NCBI RefSeq assembly: GCF_021130785.1
Contig: NC_060212.1
Location: 143,350,001-143,414,000 of the forward strand
Length of the DNA stretch: 64,000 bases
Source of the DNA: Homalodisca vitripennis
Lineage: Eukaryota; Arthropoda; Insecta; Hemiptera; Cicadellidae
Reading direction: 5' to 3'
Within the stretch, counting starts at the first letter, position 1. Every line of letters starts with the position of its first letter. Below the pieces are notes generated by a model that was not told where the DNA came from, did no database searches, and worked only from the letters and a program-made list of their open reading frames with translations. Of the stretch, positions 12,701 to 22,522 are shown piece by piece. The position numbers were made by a program, and so were the translations under genes.

Positions 12701-15700
12701 AATGCGCAAGTGTCTGCCGCTGATTTTGTTGTGAAGGCGATTATTAGGAAAAAAAAACAACAGAAAAAGCGATGTAAACTCCGTTGGTGGGTCAAAAAGA
12801 TTTATCAAAATCAGTTTCGAATATGGGAACAGACTCCTAGAAGACGTGAGGTTTCGAAGAAGACGTGCCAAATTCCTTGCGAATGTCCAAGCAAAATTTT
12901 GAACATTTAATTACATTGATAGAGCCTGCCATGAAGAAACGTGACACGTACATGCAAAGTGCTATTACCACCAAGGAAAGATTAGCTGTTACTCTGAGAT
13001 TCTTAGCTACTGGAGACTCATTTACAAGTTTGCAATACCTCTTTCGTATATCCAAACAACGAATATCCGTGATTATTCCAGAAGTGTGTGATCTATACAT
13101 ACAAACATACCTGATCCTGTAACTTGACTTTTCTTTTTCCTTGACCTTTCACGTCGGTAAGAACCCAACAGAGACGTCATCTTCTTTTTCAGATCTTTCA
13201 CCGAAACATTCATTGACTGCGATATTTCGCGCCACAAGTCTTCTCTCTTGTTTTTATTATAATATTCAGGGTGTTTCGAGTCCTACAGTAAACGTTTGTC
13301 TGATAATTTCATGATTATCCATGATGACAGTGTGGAGGTTTGTTGGTTTGCAGTGCAGAATTGTGTCTTGTATGGTGCGAGGCAGAGAGCGCAGGTATCC
13401 ACTTGACGCACAGCTCGCAGTGAGGCACCTTTGAGCAATGCTCTAAAACCGACAAGCACACGGCCTCACCTCACATTGTGCGACGGGAACGCCTCATAGC
13501 GAGCAACCCCGGTATCCACAGTCCGAGGCAAAGCCGAGCATTCGCCACGATACATTGGCAGCGAGCAGCCTCGCACTGTCGATAACCGGCCTTAAGAATT
13601 ACAAAACATATTCTTTTATCTGTAAACGTTTTAACCATCTCTTAAACACATCATCCACTAATCAATTATACTTAGTTACGTATATTTGCTATCAGCTAGT
13701 TTTTTTTTAGCAACATACAATGAAATTCATTTTTTTATATTTAATTAGTAAAAGGGTTCATTAATTACAAACAGACAATAAATAACTAAACAAATTTACC
13801 AATCTCAAACAGATAAACTGTTTCTTGCATCTCTATTTCCAAAATTAATAGAGAATGTTATATTTAAGACAATAAAAAAAATCAACTTGCCGGCTATGCT
13901 ATCATTCAACATGGTATTGTGAAAGGAAGATTCATACCTGCTGTAAATGATAATCTCACACAGCAAGAAGTAGAGAAATCCATAACAGAAGTTATGCTTG
14001 TTTTAAGCAAGACATTTGAATATGATAACAACTTTATCTTACAAAAACACCACTTAGTCAACAGTGATTATAGCTAGCTATATATTTTTTAAAAAATAAT
14101 TGAAAGAATATAATAAAGTGGTCGAAAACAAACATAATAACCCTTTACTTCCAAGAGGTAGTCCTGTTTTCAAATCAGAACAGGATTTCATTCTCTCAGA
14201 GGAGAGGTGTACATTATATTTATATTCAGCATGCTGAAAACTACTACCCTGTCAAGAACAACACTGTCTTTCAAGGGAAATTATAAAATTGCCATACACT
14301 AATACAAAGACAAACTATCTAATAATTAACTACCTACTACATGAGATAGATTCAGAGGGAGAAAGAACCTGAACTCAAACAGGTGGTTGGAAAGGTCTCT
14401 GCAAAGGGATGAAAAAGTCTCAAATATTGACATATTTTTGGGAAATACAATATCATACTCAATAGATTTTTCAACATTGTCAACATTTGATTGATTGAAA
14501 ATATGGGTAGTTCTCAGCTTGAGATACGGCCTTACAACTCAATGTCCCAACATCATTCTTAGATAATAGTCCTAAGCTGGTTTCTTTTGTGGAAGAATGG
14601 TGGCTTGCAGTTTGGTTGGTTTGGCATCCTCCAGAGTTTGGTTTCCTACTTCTCTTAAATGCTAGCACTACACAGTTGAAGAGTATATGTTCAGTAATTT
14701 CCATTTTCTCGCTACAAAGAGAATATGAGGATTCAATGTTATAAAACCCTATCTTTTTCAATGACTCCTGAAGTGGCCATGTCCAATAAGGAAAAAAAAT
14801 TACTCTCCTAGGAAATCTGCTTAAGTTACACAAAGACCGGGCAAGTGTTGGATTAGTGTTCTCAGAAGATTTTTGCATAGTTTATGGCCAGATTGATGCC
14901 ACGTACGACTGTGTTTATTATGTACCATTTATTTACAGCGTCACAGCTTGGGAACAGCTAAACCTGCCACCTGACTCAGTGGCAACAAAATGTGGACAAC
15001 CCTTTTTTAGCCAAGAGATCAGCTGTCTCATTGTATGTGATCACACGATGCCCCGGCAACCAATACAACTTGACAGCAGCACATTATTCTAAATAAAAAG
15101 AATTGACTAATAATAAAAATTAAAAAAACGGAATCAAAATACATATTTTCCATTAAAATATAGTAATACTCGAGGTAAAAGCTTGATAAAATAAACACCA
15201 ACCTTTTCTGAATGGCTCGATGAGAACATCAGTGTTAGAGCAAAGTTTCTGAAACACCTCGACTCCTCTTTTAGTTTTCAAATTGATCGCGACAGATCTC
15301 TTGCCATTTGACAAACAGTCAATATCAGGAGTAGGGATTGTCTGAAATAAGGATTGAGTCAGTTTTATCAATCTATATATGAATACTTTTCTGTTTTGAG
15401 AATAACATTTACAGAAAGGAAACTAAAGAATTAAAGAAATAAATCAAAGAATTAAAGAAAGAAATCGGAGACGTTATAAGCAATTTTGCAGAACTTTTTA
15501 AAGAAGAATTGGGTAATATTTCTGATTAAAATGCTCTTATTCACCTTAAACCAGATTCCAAACAAGTATCTTTTGGACTTAAAAAGGGTCCCTTTTCTAA
15601 TGCGGAAACCTTTTGAGCAAGAACTTGCAAGATTGGTACATAAGAAGTCTTGATACCAGTTAACATAACATAACATAGCCATAACACCAATTAATTGCAG

Positions 15701-16430
15701 TGTGCCGACTGTAAATGTTGATGAGGTAGAGGGGCTTTTGGTTTTTTTGTTTATTTTCATGAGACAATAGAGAATGTGTTTCTTTTTAGAGAATGTGATG
15801 CGAACATTTGAGACTCTAACCTCAAAACTAACTAAAGAGTAAATCGATTCTGTAATTGATTAGAGAGATACTTACAAATTAATGTACATCCATCATTGAA
15901 AAACTACTTCAAAACAGCTACTCATATTGGTTATTTTAAGTACAAGAGGCTAACATTTGGTCTTTCCTCATGTGCAGCAACAATTTTTTAAAGGTAGGAT
16001 ATTAAAAAAAACTCTTAGTTGTTTTATGTGATGCCTATCCTCTTGGATGACATCGTTATGTTTGGAGTAGATAGAGAAAACCACAAAGTTACACTTTATG
16101 AAGTGTTAAGAAGAGTACTTTCTGCAGGCATATGAGCTAAATTATCAAAGTAAATTCTTTCAAACTTCTGTAGAACATTTAGGCCATCACATTGATACCA
16201 ATGGAATTCACCATAAATTATCAAAGGTAGCTATACAATTAAACAAGCACCATAAAGCACACAAGAAAACAAGATAAAACTAACAATGGTTACTCAGTCC
16301 AATCTTTAAGAGAGCACTTTACCTTGTCAACGCGTACAACTGAGGCTCCAAAATCAGCCAAGATCATGCCACAAAATGGAGCTGGAGCCAATCCAGCTAT
16401 TTCCAGGACTTTAATTCCTCGTAAAGCCAT
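3482..16430 (-). CDS. AMACR: alpha-methylacyl-CoA racemase, exons 1-4 (C-terminus outside window)
   Basis: Four minus-strand exons (16430..16323, 15341..15203, 12290..12147, 3725..3482) join in phase to give about 211 residues of a CoA-transferase family III (CaiB/BaiF) racemase. The family inverts the 2-methyl centre of branched-chain acyl-CoAs before peroxisomal or mitochondrial beta-oxidation. Recognisable blocks are [56 protein letters not shown] and LMCALGI. His falls at residue 122 and Asp at residue 152, the positions of the human catalytic pair. The catalytic Glu (near 237 in human) and the rest of the roughly 380-residue protein are not found between 1 and 3481, so the last exons probably lie beyond the left edge. 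The introns are filled with transposons. The ATG is preceded by a polypyrimidine tract and AG, so a spliced 5'UTR exon is possible. Confidence 0.93.
3961..6257 (+). mobile_element. piggyBac-like transposon, decayed autonomous copy
   Basis: It starts TTAACACGTTCAATGCGG and ends GCAGCGAACGTGTTAA, with matching inverted termini and TTAA target sites. Subterminal repeats GCGGTAGATCTACTGCAC (3978-3998), CGTAGATCTACTGCAC (4025-4040) and again near 6085 contain the palindrome GTAGATCTAC. At about 2.3 kb it has room for one transposase gene, which is present but broken. It lies in AMACR intron 3. Confidence 0.88.
4246..5892 (+). pseudogene. piggyBac transposase pseudogene
   Basis: The acidic N-terminus starts [17 protein letters not shown] frameshift follows near 4490, then [47 protein letters not shown] (first Asp region), FMDNYYNS (second Asp), [15 protein letters not shown] (third Asp region), [19 protein letters not shown] and a C-terminal Cys-rich finger [30 protein letters not shown] ending at 5892. 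At least four frameshifts (near 4490, 4630-4740, 5290 and 5440) make it non-functional. Domain order and length (about 550 codons) match the piggyBac family. Confidence 0.88.
6258..7269. other. AT-rich intron sequence, nothing recognised
   Basis: Part of AMACR intron 3 between the piggyBac and LINE copies. No ORF, tRNA-like or repeat structure was recognised. Confidence 0.4.
7270..9480 (-). mobile_element. 5'-truncated CR1/jockey-like LINE
   Basis: Read on the minus strand from 9480, it starts at the tail of the endonuclease domain ([15 protein letters not shown]), passes through a reverse transcriptase and ends at a 3' tail with AATAAAG followed by TTTTGATTGATTG instead of long poly(A). It lies within AMACR intron 3 in the same orientation as AMACR. 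Confidence 0.8.
7495..9480 (-). pseudogene. LINE ORF2 reverse transcriptase remnant
   Basis: The best preserved block (8355..7903) reads [17 protein letters not shown], then [12 protein letters not shown] with the catalytic YADD box, [14 protein letters not shown] and [20 protein letters not shown]-terminal block (7761..7495) reads [14 protein letters not shown] and [13 protein letters not shown]. Several stops and frameshifts separate the blocks, so it is dead. Confidence 0.82.
9863..10863. repeat. 350-bp direct repeat, two copies
   Basis: Copy 1 is 9863-10215 and copy 2 is 10534-10863, both starting TTACAGTTAAAACATTTTAA and ending near GAGAACCAT. They are roughly 90% identical; copy 2 lacks about 17 bases around ATATAATATGTAATATTC. 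A 318-base unrelated spacer lies between. No coding potential is seen. Confidence 0.85.
10887..10999. repeat. possible small TTAA-type inverted-repeat element
   Basis: The left end GTTAACTCTTTACTTAGCA and the right end TATGCAAAGAGTCAAAC are imperfect inverted repeats about 110 bases apart. The right TTAA is not intact, so this is tentative. Confidence 0.25.
11457..11695 (+). mobile_element. mariner remnant (TIR plus catalytic-core fragment)
   Basis: A mariner-type terminus (AGGTGTAGCTATTAAATAAT) is followed at once by an internal transposase piece reading [19 protein letters not shown], then [17 protein letters not shown], which contains the first catalytic Asp box (normally GDE). The join shows a large internal deletion, and no right TIR was found. 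Confidence 0.72.
12147..12290 (-). CDS. AMACR: AMACR coding exon 3
   Basis: The acceptor is ATTGCAG and the donor GTCAGA. It encodes [25 protein letters not shown] and [10 protein letters not shown]. The His of GHD is residue 122 of the assembled protein, the position of the human catalytic His. 144 nt, in phase with both neighbours. Confidence 0.93.
12760..13122 (+). pseudogene. Harbinger (HARBI1-like) transposase N-terminal fragment
   Basis: The frame-disrupted [17 protein letters not shown] start is followed by a clean stretch at 12865-13115: [33 protein letters not shown] and [20 protein letters not shown]. This matches the N-terminal helical region of HARBI1-like nucleases. The DDE nuclease core is missing because of the internal deletion. 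Confidence 0.8.
13112..13322 (-). pseudogene. MADF/Myb-like DNA-binding protein fragment of the Harbinger element
   Basis: The minus strand reads [20 protein letters not shown], then [19 protein letters not shown] and [14 protein letters not shown], a MADF domain as found in the second protein of PIF/Harbinger elements. The start ([11 protein letters not shown], from 13322) is out of frame with it, so there is a lesion near 13270. Confidence 0.75.
14480..15095 (-). pseudogene. LINE ORF2 C-terminal fragment (RNase H plus zinc knuckle)
   Basis: On the minus strand 15090-14940 reads [20 protein letters not shown], the end of a LINE RNase H domain. 14878..14480 reads [14 protein letters not shown], then [17 protein letters not shown], the CxxC..H..C finger at the ORF2 C-terminus. 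It is frameshifted and lies in AMACR intron 2. Confidence 0.65.
15203..15341 (-). CDS. AMACR: AMACR coding exon 2
   Basis: The acceptor is TTATTTCAG and the donor GTTGGT. It encodes [24 protein letters not shown] and the nucleotide/CoA-contacting [10 protein letters not shown]. Its 139 nt leave one base, which pairs with GA at the start of exon 3 to form a Gly codon. Confidence 0.92.
15866..16275 (+). pseudogene. Gypsy-type LTR retrotransposon reverse transcriptase fragment
   Basis: Three blocks in different plus frames follow Ty3/Gypsy RT order: [20 protein letters not shown], then [16 protein letters not shown] (catalytic Y/L-DD box), then [20 protein letters not shown] and [11 protein letters not shown]. 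Stops and frameshifts lie between. It is antisense within AMACR intron 1; no LTRs were seen nearby. Confidence 0.75.
16323..16430 (-). CDS. AMACR: AMACR coding exon 1
   Basis: It encodes exactly 36 codons, starting [13 protein letters not shown] and ending VVRVDK, followed by donor GTAAAG. The segment [16 protein letters not shown] is the CoA-binding N-terminus typical of the family. The exon ends in phase 0, matching the next exon. Immediately 5' of the ATG the minus strand reads TTTCTTAG, a plausible acceptor for an untranslated first exon. Confidence 0.92.
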
Positions 16431-17029
16431 TAAAATGTTTCCTAAGAAAGATAACATTTCTCAGAAACATAATATTCACGTCTACAATTTAAAGTCTGTT
16501 GAAAAATATTAAAATATTTAGATGTGATTATTTGACAAGGGTTTGCACAAGATATATTATTATTACATAAATTGAATATTGATAATTGTTGGGGGGTAAG
16601 AGATTTTTAATTCCTTTTAAGTGCAAGGAAGGGATGTTACTAAATCAAAATGACTACTACACTAGGCTGAGTAATAGTAGGTGGACTCCATACTATGCGA
16701 AAACAAGTTAAATGATAGATCAATAGTTATTTGTTGTAAACAACTGGTAGTATAAGTAATTACAAGTAAGTCTTGTATTGACATATTATTTGCATCGGAA
16801 TTTGGAAAACTGACCATAAGATGCTACTCATGAATGTACACAAGTTAACACGATGTTACAGTTGCTCGACCTGGCATTAGATTACATACATTGTCACATT
16901 GAAAAACACAATATTGTACATTTTAATTTTAAAAGCAATGCAATCCTCCAGTTCGTCCAGATCTTTAAAAGAAGTGATATATTAAATAAATAAATCAATT
17001 AAAACAAATCAATTAATTAATTAAAAATC

Positions 17030-17569
17030 CACATTGGTGGGGCCTAAGCCAGGTTGTGGGATAGCCTTCTCCAACATTAAAGCTCTGGTCAAAGGTTGGG
17101 AAAAGAGGACAAGACACAAGAATTGGAGTAGAGCCTCAGGTTTACGAATATCCAAAATGTTTATCTCTCCTTACGCAAAAGGGTGGACAGCTCTCCTAGA
17201 CCAGAATAAGGAGGATATAAGACTGATATTAGGAATGTTGACAGGACATGGCCCTCTGAGGAAGCACCTTTTGAAGGTAGGCCCTAGTCAGAGCAGCGAA
17301 TGTAGACTCTGTGGAGAAGAGGAGGAGTCAGCGGAGCACATTTGGTTGGATTGTCCTGCCATCGTAGAGACTAGGAAAAGATACTTGGGAGCATATCTCC
17401 TCAGCCCCAAGGACATAAGAGAACAGGAGCCCTTAAATCTGATTGGTTTTTGCAAAAGTCTCGGTCTTTGAGGGCACAAATTAAAGTAAGGGAGGCGCAA
17501 AGGTCCTTTTAGGACTAAGTGCGGGGACAAACTGTCCTCTTCCCTCAGGAAGGAAAAAAAAAAAAAAAA
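17030..17569 (+). mobile_element. 5'-truncated LINE, ORF2 C-terminus, 3'UTR and poly(A)
   Basis: An intact 145-codon tail (17034-17471) reads GLRISKMFISPYAKGW, LILGMLTGHGPLRKHL and CRLCGEEEESAEHIWLDCPA, the R1/Loa-like RNase H end plus CCHC finger. A 3'UTR and a run of 17 or so A (17550-17569) follow. Directly after the poly(A) the sequence matches the interior of a Merlin copy, so the LINE appears to have inserted into, or truncated, that copy. Confidence 0.78.
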
Positions 17570-17989
17570 ATTAAAATATGAATTAATATTTACTGTGATC
17601 AAACAAATTATTATAACCCAAATTAGGAAAACTGAAGACGACCATATTTACTCCTCTCACAGTTACAGTTGTTTCTTTCCCACAAATTACACATAATGGG
17701 TTTTTTGGTACGAGTCCAACATGTTGAAGCCACGAAAAAGCAACGTCGCGGCGTCGTGTAGTTTTCTAAAATAGACTGGGTTTTTAATAATCAGAATTAC
17801 TTACGTAATATTATTGAAATATTATCCTACGTGTATTATTTTAGAGTGTTTACAGCTGTTGATATAGATTATGTTAATAGTTCAAAATAATTAATCAGTA
17901 TCGATTGATTATATCGATGGTTATGATTAAGTAATATTGTTTGCCAATTTCGATATAAAAAAACCGGGTCCGCTTATCGTACCCTACCC
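17570..17989. mobile_element. Merlin element, left end missing
   Basis: It aligns with the interior and right end of the complete copy at 23793-24445, ending ACCGGGTCCGCTTAT..ACCCTACCC at 17989. The minus strand keeps the zinc-ribbon piece ([34 protein letters not shown]). The left TIR is absent because the adjacent LINE poly(A) replaces it. Confidence 0.72.
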
Positions 17990-19109
17990 AACACAAATTG
18001 TATTGCAGACACTCCAAATCTGTCTGCAACACATCGTGTTGCAGACAAAATAAAAGTTGTTTTGTGAAAAGTTGTCAACAACTGCCATAAACAGTGTCTG
18101 CAACGTGTAAATGCAGCATTATTCAATACAAAAAATAAAAACAGAATGTAAGAGTATTTTCTTCTAAATAAAACAGTTGCACTATGCTGGGATACGTATG
18201 ACAACTATATTTTTATACATTTTTTAAATATAACGTTGAAAGACTCTAAAAATGCCTTGCCAGTATAGAGATTCACCATTCCACTTCTAGGGTTAATTTG
18301 CATAATAGCAAGTCATCAACTGCTTAAATTCCACACAATTACAAGTCACGAACTTTAATTTACATACTTAGTCAAAATAAAGAATATGGCAAGGCTATGG
18401 ACCATAAGTTAGAGCTAAATGATAATAGATAATGAAGTATTTAACAATAAAAACTAGAACGTTAGAGTTAAAATTTCAGAAAAACATAAACTTGACAGAA
18501 CTTTGATGTGTGAGTAGGAGTTAAACAAACACAAACCTGACAGAAGACGACGTAACAGTGCAGCCTGCAGACGACACCGACGATTCAAGTTCTTTTTTTC
18601 TTTTTTTTAATCTAGTTTGTCTTATAGACCGGCTAGTTATAATAAAACATGCAGCCGCGAAGTTCTATTTGTCATTGTGGTTGCCTTTTTTAATGATGAA
18701 AGTTCCGGGATTCTTGTACCCCGAAATTACGCCACACATGGTTACCACAGTTATTGACAACTATTGACGCTTCGACAAATATACAGTTATTCATACACAT
18801 ATATACATACATTGAGAAAGAGTGGAAGTAATAATTATTACAATACCATAAAGTTTGTTTGTTAACATTAAATATTAATGTGACTATTCCTTTTTGACGA
18901 TTATTGTAATTTTATTTCCCTAAAGAGCCTATCAGTGTACGGTTAAAAAAGAATGGACATTAAAATCATAGGATATAAGGAGGGTATGGTTCTGGTAATT
19001 CTTCACTGCAAGGGGTCCATCAAGCAGACATCCTATTCCGAAATTGGGCTGGACCTCGGATTTTAGCACCAATATCCAGGATAACATTGATGTAATCTAG
19101 CTGTTTTGA
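17990..19109. other. intergenic AT-rich DNA
   Basis: Contains a small inverted repeat of GTTGCAGAC and GTCTGCAAC around 18045-18105 and a short GC-richer patch at 18540-18760; no gene was recognised. Confidence 0.35.
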
Positions 19110-19660
19110 GGGGTTTTATAATTGTTTATTAATCGAACTTAAAAATTTATTTATTTCTTGGTAATAATCAAAATTATTTTCTGAAAGTATTTCCACTAAA
19201 GGTTTATTTTTGTAAATGTTTTTCAATTGTCTGTAACAAATTTCCCTATTGTGTAAATATTGTGGGCATTCCCTTATTATGTGGTCTAATGTTTCTTGTT
19301 TTCCTTCATAATGTTTCTTTTTTCCTTCAGAGCATTTCAAACAAAGTGGAGTAAAAATATTTTTTAATGGAAAAGAGGTGCGCATTTATATTTGCGTGTC
19401 CAAACCTAGCTCTGCATATATTTACTATTTCGCTTCTACTAAATTTTATATTTTTAAACCACGGTTTACTAGGATATCCTACTTGAACATTTTTATACAA
19501 GCTAGCTTTATCTGTTTCCCACATTATCTCTAAACATTTTTGTTTGTTACATCTTCTTTGTTCTGAGTAAAAATCATGTTTTGGTATCCATAAGTCCTGA
19601 ATTATTTCACCATTAACCAGGTTCAACACAAAAGCCAGTGCTACCAGTCTCATCAGCAAA
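19110..19660 (-). pseudogene. LINE ORF2 C-terminal fragment
   Basis: Two overlapping minus frames read SKPWFKNIKFSRSEIVNICR, ARFGHANINAHLFSIKK, then TPLCLKCSEGK and QETLDHIIRECPQYLHNRE. This is the tail of a LINE RNase H region with its C-C-H-C finger (CLKC..HIIREC). The two halves are out of frame near 19370. Confidence 0.65.
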
Positions 19661-20469
19661 CATCACCGAAACTTGGACATAAAATTACCCACAATGTACC
19701 CTTATCAAGATTTAAAATAAGTGAATACTCATTCTACCCACTGTGAATAACAAATTACACCATTAGAATATATTAAATGTACCAAAAATAATATTTTTTT
19801 AATTATTGTATATTGTATGTAAGAATATCTTATTTCTTAGCTTGACTACTTGTATAATTCCTAAACTGTACTTTGAATCATTTCCTCACAAGTTTTAACA
19901 TTCTGTTTAATTTTCTGTTATGACTAACTCCTTTTGGCGGGCTATGGATTTATGTTTTACACAAAAAAAGACTATCGTTTCGCGTCAGGAAACGTCACGC
20001 ATGTTTATGGCTTTCACATGCTTTCTTAGTAGAATGACAGCTTTACATAATCGTAAACAACCCGTTTTATAAACATCTGATTTGAACTATCAAAAGTTGA
20101 CATTAATGTAAATCTGTTAGGACAGATTGAAAGAGGAATATAAACCACAATTACGTACAACATTATATATGATAAGGAAAATAATGAAACCCTATCGATA
20201 ACTAATATGGCTATACAATAGGGAGAAGACATTAAAGGCAATGATAATAGCACAGATTCGGAATTAAATCAAGAAATGAATTCAATTACTCTAACAGTGC
20301 CCGAGGTTTCGCACGCAGTTTTCAAAATCGAAGATCGCAGCCTTTTTTACCGAAAGCAATAAACACATTTTTGTATTACTTATTGGGATATAAGCTTCTG
20401 ACAAAGAAAGATCTGTATAATATAATGTTGATATTTTCAAAATAGCGGTCTTTTTAATACTTTTTTAAG

Positions 20470-20690
20470 AAGAGGCCGATCCCCTTTTAAGCTTTATTCT
20501 ATCCGTCCTTATGGGCCACTGGCCTGTGCGAGGATCTTATCAAACAGAATAAGGGGGACAGTCGATACAGTACAAGATCAATGGTACTAATAAAAAGTGC
20601 AATGGTCATAGACAGTATTTGAACCTGCGTTATCTCTAACTCAGACCCAAAGTCCAACGTCTTAGACCGCTCGGCCATCGGCACTCCCAA
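20470..20690 (-). mobile_element. tRNA-derived SINE, copy 1
   Basis: On the minus strand the head resembles a class II (Leu/Ser-type) tRNA: A box TGGCCGAGCGG, a long variable arm and B box GGTTCAAATAC. The acceptor stem does not pair, so it is not a working tRNA. The tail (TGCACTTTTTATTAGTACCA .. TTATTCTGTTTGAT .. GCACAGGCCAGTG) is shared with the copy at 21381-21622. Confidence 0.75.
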
Positions 20691-20699
20691 GGAGATGCG

Positions 20700-21380
20700 C
20701 ACTCAGAAATCATCTCTGGGGGGATGTCCGGAACACCAGGAAGTCCGGCGATTGGAAAACCCTCCAGATAAGTAGGAGGTCCTCCCCCCCGCAGGACCTG
20801 AACTATTCGTCAATGTGGACCTCTGGAGCCCCGCTCCGTGGAACTCTCTCTGGTCTCGTTTACCTCTGATCTCAAGCGCCTGGTCCAGTGACTCCTTTTG
20901 TGGTGGTATTCGGAAAATACAATTTTCCTTAGCGAGTGACTTCTTTGGCTCATTCCAATTCATTTCCTCTCCTCAAACAATTCATTACATTGTCGGGTAC
21001 TGGAGACTCCGACTGATTCTTTGAACGTTTTTAAAAGTATTTGTTCTAAATAATGGATTAATTCATTTTATTTCTTTACTCTTATACGACATTGTTTGTC
21101 CTCTTTCTCTAACTTAACATTCTTTGGTCCTCCGAGTAATCTCTCTACATGACAAAATGCTTTTATAACTAGTTTTTAAATAAACCACTGTTATAAGCAA
21201 GACGTATTTTGTTCCTTCTAATATGTTTAAGTGTAAAGGGAGTTTCATCCCTAGGAATACATCAATCTAAGACTGTCACAAACTCTTTAATGCTATAAGT
21301 CTCCATGTTATTCATAATAGATTTTACACAGTTGGATATAAAATAAAGATTTTTTCGATCAACAAAACATTAAAGCATTT
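20700..21380. other. GC-rich then AT-rich spacer between the SINE copies
   Basis: Bases 20700-20960 are GC-rich and open on the minus strand (86 codons, with SYLSGGFSNRRTSWCSGHPP) but resemble no protein I know. They run directly into SINE copy 1, so they may be part of a larger composite repeat. The rest is AT-rich and featureless. Confidence 0.3.
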
Positions 21381-21622
21381 GGGAGTGCAGCTTGCCGAGT
21401 GGTCTAAGGTCTTTGACTTTGTGTCTGAATTAGAGTCTTGATTATGAAACTTTCAGGTAAGTATGTTTCAAGATAGCGCAGGCGCAAATTCTGCACTTTT
21501 TATTAGTACCATTGACCTTGTACTGTATTGACTTAACCCCTTATTCTGTTTGAATAGATCATTGCACAGGCCAGTGTCCCACGAGAACGGGTAGAATATG
21601 GTTTAAAAAGGGATGAGCCTGT
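21381..21622 (+). mobile_element. tRNA-derived SINE, copy 2
   Basis: It has the same organisation as the copy at 20470-20690 but in the opposite orientation: head GGGAGTGCAGCTTGCCGAGT, a diverged B-box region, then the shared tail GCACTTTTTATTAGTACCAT, CCCTTATTCTGTTTGA and GCACAGGCCAGTG. A small insertion follows the B box. Confidence 0.72.
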
Positions 21623-21650
21623 CTTTAAAAATTGCTAACAACTATTTTTC

Positions 21651-22522
21651 GGTACTTTGGGATTATACCGACCACATCCAAACATGAATCGTTATTTGAC
21701 ATTTTGCTTTTACTGATTACTAGATTAGCGTAGAACAATATTTCATCAATATAAAACAGGAATTGTCTTATCGCAAACCCCTTCCCATCCTCAGACAGAG
21801 GTCAAAGTCGAGCGGTTTAGTTGATAACGTGATTGCAGTCTCGCCGCCCGTTCAGCTGGTGCGTCGCTTTGTTGTACTTCCGTGTTTTACCCCTATATTT
21901 CTCCAAACACAAAAATTCAACAAAAACAAACATTACCAAACAAAAACTAAACTCTATTGAAAAAAACACACAAAACTTGTTTTTATTCTTGATCACACTC
22001 CGCCACCCAAAATGCGAGTGCCTCCAAAGGTGCTGCCGAAGCCCGCGCTGATGTCAACGAAAGAAAAACATCCCTCGAGATAGTACCTATCAGTAAAATA
22101 TCAAATTCTAGACGGGCTGATCAGAAATATAAATTGAATTGTAATGGAAAGGCAATTATGTACCGTGCAAAAAACTTAAATAATCATGTGATGCCGCGCG
22201 GCCTGACGTAATCGGGATTCTCGAGAAAGATAAGATAACAGCGACAACAATACCGATCACAATACCTGGAAATGCTTGTTGATTAATGGAATGTTAGTTC
22301 TGTTAATCAACTACATCGTTTTATAACGTTCTAAGTTAATAGGAAAAAGTTTAAGCGTTGGGGGCGTATAACGGAATCTGACCCCATTAACAACTGATAA
22401 TCGTTGTAAGTTTGTAATATTTTGTAATGAAAGAGTTGTTTTTTCGTTCTATCATGTTTGTTTTTATAAATTTATATTTTTGTGTTCTCATACTGGTGTG
22501 GTCGGTATAATCCCAAAGTACC
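21651..22522. mobile_element. non-autonomous TIR element upstream of SEH1 (Merlin-like ends)
   Basis: The ends are perfect 26-bp inverted repeats: GGTACTTTGGGATTATACCG plus ACCACA. The flanks TATTTTTC and ATTTTTTC suggest an 8-bp target duplication with one mismatch. The end pattern (GGTA..ATACCGACC) resembles the Merlin ends nearby (GGGTA..ATAAGCGGACC). There is no transposase, and the element ends 439 bases before the SEH1 ATG. Confidence 0.7.

Larger units (their letters stand above)
12528..13592. mobile_element. PIF/Harbinger transposon, deletion derivative
   Basis: It is flanked by TAA target duplications (12525-12527 and 13593-13595). The termini are inverted: AGGCCGGT.ATCGACAGTGCGAGG continues as CTGCTCGCTGCCAATG on both ends (about 40 bp). 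It carries pieces of the two proteins typical of this superfamily, facing each other, and is too short (1065 bp) to be autonomous. It lies in AMACR intron 2. Confidence 0.88.

Noticed and set aside
17288..17602. 104-codon minus ORF
   Set aside because: It is antisense to the LINE C-terminus and its start lies beyond the poly(A)-derived FFFFF run.
20610..20690. A functional tRNA-Leu/Ser gene on the minus strand
   Set aside because: The A and B boxes fit, but the acceptor stem does not pair, the T stem has mismatches and a second copy shares a non-tRNA tail, so it is a SINE head.
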